This document shows positions 4,959 to 5,286 of a stretch of 5,286 nucleotides of DNA, piece by piece. The stretch's first letter is position 1. Every line of letters begins with the position of its first letter. The notes beneath the pieces are model-generated. The model was not told the origin of the DNA. It saw only the letters and a program-made list of their open reading frames with translations, and ran no database searches. Location of the stretch: the NCBI GenBank assembly GCA_008974855.1, contig BFAR01000079.1:1-5286 (forward strand). The letters run 5' to 3'. A program made the translations under genes and the position numbers. The DNA comes from an archaeon MnTg01. GTDB lineage: Archaea > Thermoproteota > Nitrososphaeria > Nitrososphaerales > Nitrosopumilaceae.

Positions 4959-5286
4959 ATGCAATATTTTCAAGCCGTTCAGATTGGAAGAGAAAGAGCA
5001 AACAAAGCCCAAATGACTCTTTTTGATTTGGCTGGATTTGCAATGTTAACTTTAACTACGAAAAAAAAAGACGGGAAATTTTTTCCTGTAGGAGAAGAAA
5101 CTCACGTTGCAGTTATTCATACTGCTGATGGCTATGTTACAATTTTAGTAGATGATGACGGTTACACAAAGGCCCAATCAAAAGCCCTTGAAAAAAATGA
5201 AGCAATGGAGATTTTTAAAAAAGCCAGAGATTCTGGGATTTCTGAATATGATAGAACCCAAGTTGAGATTTGGACTGAAAGTTATT
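4959..5286 (+). CDS. Unrecognised protein, N-terminal part (3' end outside window)
   Basis: 109 complete codons are open to the window edge. The protein starts MQYFQAVQIGRERANKAQMT and has no signal peptide. A hydrophobic patch at about 21-33 (LFDLAGFAMLTLT) is too short for a clear membrane helix and is followed at once by TKKKDGKFFP. A strand-rich stretch follows (HVAVIHTADGYVTILVDDDGY, about 48-68), then a charged helix (KALEKNEAMEIFKKARDSG). It looks like a soluble alpha/beta protein. The in-frame ATG at 4929 would add ten residues, but it overlaps the TATA box, so 4959 is preferred. No Shine-Dalgarno site is present, consistent with a leaderless start. It is divergent from the LEA14-like gene. 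I do not recognise the family and cannot infer a function from the visible part. Confidence 0.75.
   Translation, partial: MQYFQAVQIGRERANKAQMTLFDLAGFAMLTLTTKKKDGKFFPVGEETHVAVIHTADGYVTILVDDDGYTKAQSKALEKNEAMEIFKKARDSGISEYDRTQVEIWTESY

Overview
The window looks like chromosome of an ammonia-oxidising archaeon of the Nitrosopumilus type (Thaumarchaeota/Nitrososphaerota). This is inferred from the strongly AT-rich DNA, an archaeal-type ATP synthase subunit, and TATA boxes placed about 24-29 bases before start codons that mostly lack a Shine-Dalgarno site (leaderless transcripts). The thaumarchaeal style of small secreted and membrane proteins fits too. No rRNA, tRNA, CRISPR array, insertion sequence or prophage gene is visible. 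Genes are dense, and no gene-free stretch exceeds about 180 bases.

Layout. (1) 1-189, minus: the start of a secreted protein with a signal peptide, cut by the window edge. (2) 190-365: a divergent intergenic region with a TATA box for the secreted gene and a perfect 7-6-7 dyad that could be an operator. (3) 366-1037, plus: a probable winged-helix DNA-binding protein. (4) 1113-2153, plus: subunit C (AC39 family) of the A-type ATP synthase. (5) 2226-2390, plus: a 54-residue DUF1059 protein. (6) 2499-2735 and 2754-3413, plus: a two-gene operon of a two-helix membrane protein and a Cas4-like protein. The latter keeps the four iron-sulfur cysteines but has lost most nuclease residues. (7) 3434-3544, minus: a 36-residue single-helix membrane protein with a strong leaderless promoter, convergent with the Cas4-like gene. 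(8) 3665-4252, minus: a coiled-coil protein. (9) 4342-4884, minus: a membrane-anchored LEA14/WHy-domain protein with a TTG start. (10) 4959 to the end, plus: an unrecognised protein, cut by the window edge and divergent from (9).

The window mixes housekeeping (ATP synthase) with lineage-specific small proteins, and I see no single pathway joining the genes. The only firm operon is the membrane protein plus Cas4-like pair. The points most worth a second look are the solitary, apparently nuclease-dead Cas4-like protein and its membrane partner, the 36-residue membrane protein that gene callers could miss, and the dyad next to the winged-helix gene.
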